Assembly (NCBI GenBank): GCA_900315095.1
Contig: OMXS01000001.1
Coordinates: forward strand, 186,001-250,000
DNA length: 64,000 nt
Origin: an uncultured Prevotellaceae bacterium
Lineage (GTDB): Bacteria > Bacteroidota > Bacteroidia > Bacteroidales > Bacteroidaceae
Direction of reading: 5' to 3'
Part shown: positions 60,524 through 64,000 of the stretch, in pieces
Layout of the letters: each line of letters opens with the position of its first letter
Numbering within the stretch: position 1 is the stretch's first letter
The notes under the pieces: model-generated
What the model was told of the DNA's origin: nothing
The model's input: only the letters and a program-made list of their open reading frames with translations
Database searches by the model: none
Translations under genes and position numbers: made by a program

Positions 60524-60541
60524 ATATAATAATGTTATATT
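60523..60541. terminator. weak AU-only hairpin between the convergent modules
   Basis: AATATAA-TAATG-TTATATT, followed by TT, in the 73-bp gap between the two convergent CxxCH genes. A poor terminator by composition. Confidence 0.3.
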
Positions 60542-60596
60542 TTGACTTACTCCCTATTAACTTTCTAAAACGTTTGTCTTGCTAAATGTATAGTTT

Positions 60597-62129
60597 TTAT
60601 TTCTTCTTGAATGGAATGATGTCTTGTTTCATTGCGCGACTGATGTCCATCGCATCGAAGGGGAGAGTGCCGCGACCTAGTTCCGGGGCATTGAAAGACT
60701 TCAGGCAGTTGTCATAGAAGTCGGGATTCTCTTGCGGCAGCACAAAGGGCTTGTGCGCCTTGCCATTGCTGTCGATGTAGCAGAAGTAAGGTTTTCCATA
60801 GAGTCCGTCATCGCGTTTTGATGCGAAGACAAACCATCGGCTATTCGACGACCAACAGTGATATGTGTCGCTCTTCTTGCTGTTTACAATGGCAAGTGTG
60901 TCTATAGTACCTGTCTTTAGGTTAATCATCTGCAAGTCTGTCTCTGGATGCCAGATGGGGAATGTGCCATAATGTGCCACGGTATAGAGCAGATATCGGC
61001 CGTCAGGACTGATCTTAGGATGGCAGACTGATGACGGATGCTCTTTATCCGTTTCACTTAGATAGCGCTCATTTGTGTCGCGCATGTTCTTTGCACGCAA
61101 AGCGCCCCTTTGAGTCGAGCGAGGCAATGGGAAAATTGTATCTACTCTTTCTCCAAAAGAGGCTGTTATGGGATCAAAAGGTATGCGCACTAGTACATAT
61201 TGCAGTCCCTTTATGTTGTTTGTCTTCAGCGGTGTTGCATCGGCTGCGCAGTAGTAGATGCTCTTCCCGTCTGGTGAGAATGTGGGGAATGTCTCCAGTA
61301 TGGTGCTGTCAGCGAGTAGCGGAGATTCTATTATCACATTGTTTTCAAGGTCTGCAACATAAACATCCGATTTTGTATCGAACACTTCGAGTCGCTTTTT
61401 GGGCATAGAGTGGAAGGCAGGAATAATTATGTTGGTTGAGAAGGTGATGTAACGTCCGTCAGGACTGAAACAGTAGTACACGCTTCCCGACACCATGTCG
61501 TCGGTCTTAATTCCAAGTTTCGACAGTTTGCCGTTGCGGTTGAGAATGGCGCCGCCGCCCTCGCCTCGTATATACATCATGGATAGGGACGGGTCTTGGT
61601 TACCGTAGATGTGGCAGTTCATACATCGGTTCTCCACAAGATTGTAGTCGCTTATCACACGTTCATCGAATGTTTCCAAGCATCGCTCGCGCAAAGTAAG
61701 GTTTTGCCATATCTCGTAGTCGGGCTCGATGAGGCGGTAGGTGAGGTAAGGGTCAATGGTGTCGGCGGTTACCTGCCATGTAAACTGCTTATAGGCATAC
61801 CATTTACCTCCCGTTTTTGCTGTCACAGTGACGTTGACACTCTTGCCTGCAGTATGTTGCAATAGGTCTTTCCAGTCGTCTAAGTCAAACCTTACACTGT
61901 TCCCCCGTTCTGTTACCTGCATCTGCTTGCCGTTGCATGTGGCAGTTACCTGAACGCCCTCGAAGTCGCCTCGTAACAGGAAGTTCAGCGGTGCAATGTT
62001 TTTCGGGATGGTAACATTAGCATAGTCGGGATACATCGGCGGCAGTTCGTCTTTGTATGTCACGTCTTTTGGTTGCTCAGCACATGCGAACAAGCAACAT
62101 ATTATGATGATGTATAGTAGATGTTTCAA
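60597..62129 (-). CDS. CxxCH-containing PD40 (TolB-like propeller) lipoprotein, copy 2
   Basis: A 510-residue lipoprotein (MKHLLYIIIICCLFAC), colinear with the gene at 59063: MYPDYANVTIPKNIAPLNFLLRGD, the CMNCH motif in NRCMNCHIYGNQDPS, and propeller blades (YYCFSPDGRYITFSTN, PTFSPDGKSIYYCAA, HPKISPDGRYLLYTV, YHCWSSNSRWFVFASKRDDG). The two are clearly paralogous but well diverged. It follows its own DUF6057 partner after 26 bases. Confidence 0.88.
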   Translation of the reverse strand: MKHLLYIIIICCLFACAEQPKDVTYKDELPPMYPDYANVTIPKNIAPLNFLLRGDFEGVQVTATCNGKQMQVTERGNSVRFDLDDWKDLLQHTAGKSVNVTVTAKTGGKWYAYKQFTWQVTADTIDPYLTYRLIEPDYEIWQNLTLRERCLETFDERVISDYNLVENRCMNCHIYGNQDPSLSMMYIRGEGGGAILNRNGKLSKLGIKTDDMVSGSVYYCFSPDGRYITFSTNIIIPAFHSMPKKRLEVFDTKSDVYVADLENNVIIESPLLADSTILETFPTFSPDGKSIYYCAADATPLKTNNIKGLQYVLVRIPFDPITASFGERVDTIFPLPRSTQRGALRAKNMRDTNERYLSETDKEHPSSVCHPKISPDGRYLLYTVAHYGTFPIWHPETDLQMINLKTGTIDTLAIVNSKKSDTYHCWSSNSRWFVFASKRDDGLYGKPYFCYIDSNGKAHKPFVLPQENPDFYDNCLKSFNAPELGRGTLPFDAMDISRAMKQDIIPFKKK

Positions 62130-62155
62130 TGTTTAATGCTTTTAGAGTTTAGTGT

Positions 62156-63757
62156 TTAATACTCCGCTGCTTTTCCCTTGTCAAAGAAGTACCAGTAGCT
62201 GTCGCTGAATGACGGGTCGCCCCGATGTTGGTTATATAGACGGAATCGTTGTATCAGCGCTTGGTTGCTGATGTACTTATCCCACTCTTCTTGTGGTGCG
62301 TTGGTGCCTGCGAGATAAATCATCAATGCTTGTTGGTAGAGCGATTTAGTGCGTGGGTGTCCTGTGTTCATGCAGTATAGGTCATAGTCGCGCTTGAAAC
62401 TCTTGATGTCTTTCAAAAGAAGCAGAGTGCATAGAGTATAGTCGAGTGCTGCTATGTTATCGGGGTTAGACTTTATCAGTTCGGTCATCATCATGTGCAT
62501 GTTGTCGCCTACCTGTAGGGTGTCTGTCTTGTTGAGAAACTTCTGCTTGTTGGCTATCTCTGATTTTACTTCGGGTGTCATTGATCCTGGCGTGTGTCGC
62601 TCAGCCCATTTCTTGTGCACAATAGTCTTTTTCAGAAGTCTTAGATACTTGTTTGCCGCAACCGTGTCACCGCTCACCAGATTTGCTTCTGCGAGTCTTT
62701 TAATCATTCTCACGTTGCGGTTGTCTCTTGAGAAGACGTTGCCCATCATGGCGGCGCGTTCGGTGAATGTCATGTCACCCAGCAGATAATAGAGTTCGTT
62801 CATCCGCTTGATTACGAGTATTGGCGTCTTAGGACCAATCGTGTATAGTGTGCCCAGTTCGGTTGTGTTGAGGTCGAAGATATGGTCGGGCAGCTCCCCT
62901 ATGCGTGCCATGCACAGGTTATAGAAGAACGACATGCTCGGGGTGGGTTGCTTCTGACTTCTCACAAAGTTCACAACGCGGTTGTAATTACCGAAATAAT
63001 ACTCGTTGTCAACGTGCAGTTCACGCTCCAGTATGAAGTCAGGTGCAGAGAGTTTTCCTAGGCCAGGATATGTAAGGTTGTCAGCAGTATGCAGTCGATA
63101 GTGGCGGTTGCTGACAGTTATAGCGCTAATAATGATTATCGGTAAAGAGAGCACAGAAACCCAGCGATAAGTTGTTTTCTGCATGAATGCACAAATTATG
63201 AATAGCAACGCCGTCATCCAGCAGCCAATACCGAACATCCAGTATGAAAGAAATAGACTAGTGACGAGCAGGAGAAGGTATAGTCCATTGCGCCAATAGG
63301 TGATACGCCGCCTAAAAGTGTCGAAGATGATAAAAACAATGATTCCTCCAGCAACGGCAATGTCTGAAGACAACCTGTAGAATATGTCGAAATGAAAAAC
63401 TATGAGCACCGCCATCAGCACCATTGCTGTTAAGAAAGCAAGGCGTTTGATGCCGCACCGCCTTAAAGCGTGCCACATCAGCAAACCTGTGGCAAGTATT
63501 ACCATCGAGACAATGGCAGCTCCTGCATACACATAATAGAAGAACTGAGTTAGGAAATCGCCCGTTAGGCATGCCAACCATGCGGGTTTCTCGAAATAAG
63601 TGCTTATGTACTCTCCCGACATCAGGAATATCTGGTTCTGCTCTTGATAGAAGAGATGGTCGGGATAAAAGAACTGGAAGAATACAAAACATGCAACAGC
63701 CCATATGCATAAGCCCATGCCTGCATAAATACATTGCTTCTTCTGCAATCCTCTCAT
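62156..63757 (-). CDS. DUF6057-type polytopic membrane protein, copy 2
   Basis: A 533-residue paralogue of the gene at 57300. N-terminal membrane region (about 1-210, many helices such as IYAGMGLCIWAVACFVFFQFF and VYAGAAIVSMVILATGLLMW) and a soluble helical C-terminal half (MIKRLAEANLVSGDTVAANKYLRLLKKTIVHKKWAERH, matching the same region of copy 1). Transcribed leftward, towards copy 1. An incomplete FMN-binding-type gene lies 72 bases upstream in the same direction. Confidence 0.85.
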   Translation of the reverse strand: MRGLQKKQCIYAGMGLCIWAVACFVFFQFFYPDHLFYQEQNQIFLMSGEYISTYFEKPAWLACLTGDFLTQFFYYVYAGAAIVSMVILATGLLMWHALRRCGIKRLAFLTAMVLMAVLIVFHFDIFYRLSSDIAVAGGIIVFIIFDTFRRRITYWRNGLYLLLLVTSLFLSYWMFGIGCWMTALLFIICAFMQKTTYRWVSVLSLPIIIISAITVSNRHYRLHTADNLTYPGLGKLSAPDFILERELHVDNEYYFGNYNRVVNFVRSQKQPTPSMSFFYNLCMARIGELPDHIFDLNTTELGTLYTIGPKTPILVIKRMNELYYLLGDMTFTERAAMMGNVFSRDNRNVRMIKRLAEANLVSGDTVAANKYLRLLKKTIVHKKWAERHTPGSMTPEVKSEIANKQKFLNKTDTLQVGDNMHMMMTELIKSNPDNIAALDYTLCTLLLLKDIKSFKRDYDLYCMNTGHPRTKSLYQQALMIYLAGTNAPQEEWDKYISNQALIQRFRLYNQHRGDPSFSDSYWYFFDKGKAAEY

Positions 63758-63829
63758 AGATTAGTTATTAGTATATAAATCACAGTTCTTCAGCATGACT
63801 GTGCTCCATAGTTCCTGCAATAATAAGTA

Positions 63830-64000
63830 TTACTTATGAGCATTGTAGTAGTCGAGTCCGCGATGCACGTTCTCTACCACGGCATTGCCAGAGAGTGTGG
63901 CGCCAGTAGTGGTGTCAACCTTCATCTTGCGTGCTTTTGAGACGGTCTTGCCTTCCCATTTCACCAGTACTTGGCGCTTCACCACGGCAAAGTATTTAGG
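63830..64000 (-). CDS. C-terminal end of an FMN-binding domain protein (start beyond the window)
   Basis: The last 57 codons of a left-reading gene, ending VDTTTGATLSGNAVVENVHRGLDYYNAHK. The TTGATLSGNAV stretch matches the [S/T]GAT motif on whose Thr ApbE attaches FMN in NqrC/RnfG-type domains, which also sits near their C-terminus. It may belong to the same operon as the DUF6057 and CxxCH genes, which would fit a redox role; this is tentative as most of the gene is missing. Confidence 0.6.
   Translation of the reverse strand, partial: PKYFAVVKRQVLVKWEGKTVSKARKMKVDTTTGATLSGNAVVENVHRGLDYYNAHK

Overview
The window looks like the chromosome of an anaerobic Bacteroidales bacterium, most likely a Prevotella-type Prevotellaceae. 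The signs are two SusC/SusD outer-membrane uptake pairs, a three-gene fumarate reductase/succinate dehydrogenase operon with the fused cytochrome b subunit typical of Bacteroidetes, DUF2851 and DUF6057 proteins, and promoters of the Bacteroidetes type (TTTG about 19-20 bases upstream of TAnnTTTG). A perfect 20-bp palindrome containing the parS core lies beside mnmG, so the left end is probably in the origin-proximal domain. No tRNA, rRNA, CRISPR array or transposase was seen.

Layout. 1-2.4 kb: apt (partial) and mnmG, reading left, with parS between them. 2.9-6.9 kb: sdhC-sdhA-sdhB reading right, interrupted by a four-helix-bundle (23S rRNA intervening-sequence type) gene. 7-11.5 kb: a housekeeping group reading left (DUF2851, thioesterase, dprA, dus). 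12-20.5 kb: a polymorphic-toxin locus reading left. It has a small secreted protein with a YD motif and a type-IX-like C-terminus, a 2124-residue SpvB/FG-GAP/RHS protein ending in a PD-(D/E)XK-like nuclease, then three small unknown genes that include immunity candidates. 20.7-26 kb: wbqC-like, an active-site-less signal peptidase paralogue, lepB, dapB and a DEAD-box helicase. 26.3-32 kb: LOG family, two tandem GNAT-like genes, parE and coaD. 32.1-35.2 kb: ruvB, an S41 protease and ybeY reading left. 35.6-43.4 kb: one long left-reading operon, LemA, three DUF2207 paralogues, a secreted caspase-like protease and a GH53 galactanase. 43.5-48.6 kb: SusC-SusD-CAT-like acyltransferase. 48.8-56.6 kb: a lipoprotein, then a second SusC-SusD-lipoprotein operon. 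56.7-64 kb: a DUF4369 lipoprotein, a DUF6057 membrane protein and a CxxCH/PD40 lipoprotein, followed tail-to-tail by a second copy of the last two, and the end of an FMN-binding-type protein.

The most unusual feature is the repeat content of the gene-free stretches. (1) Four arrays have a 22-bp period. Three of them share unit sequences, and two (with a unit of a third) show an N4/5-N7-N4/5 dyad. (2) Two copies of a roughly 290-300 bp long inverted repeat lie in opposite orientation. (3) A hairpin family shows compensatory base changes between two copies, and a third site is related. (4) Short 'word' repeats of about 9 bp occur between genes, and in three places they appear to have expanded inside reading frames (MnmG, Dus, CoaD). 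The best candidates for an undescribed system are the RHS locus with its type-IX-like partner, the 22-bp arrays, the LemA/DUF2207/caspase operon and the mirrored DUF6057-CxxCH modules. All functional assignments come from reading motifs and context; no database search was run.
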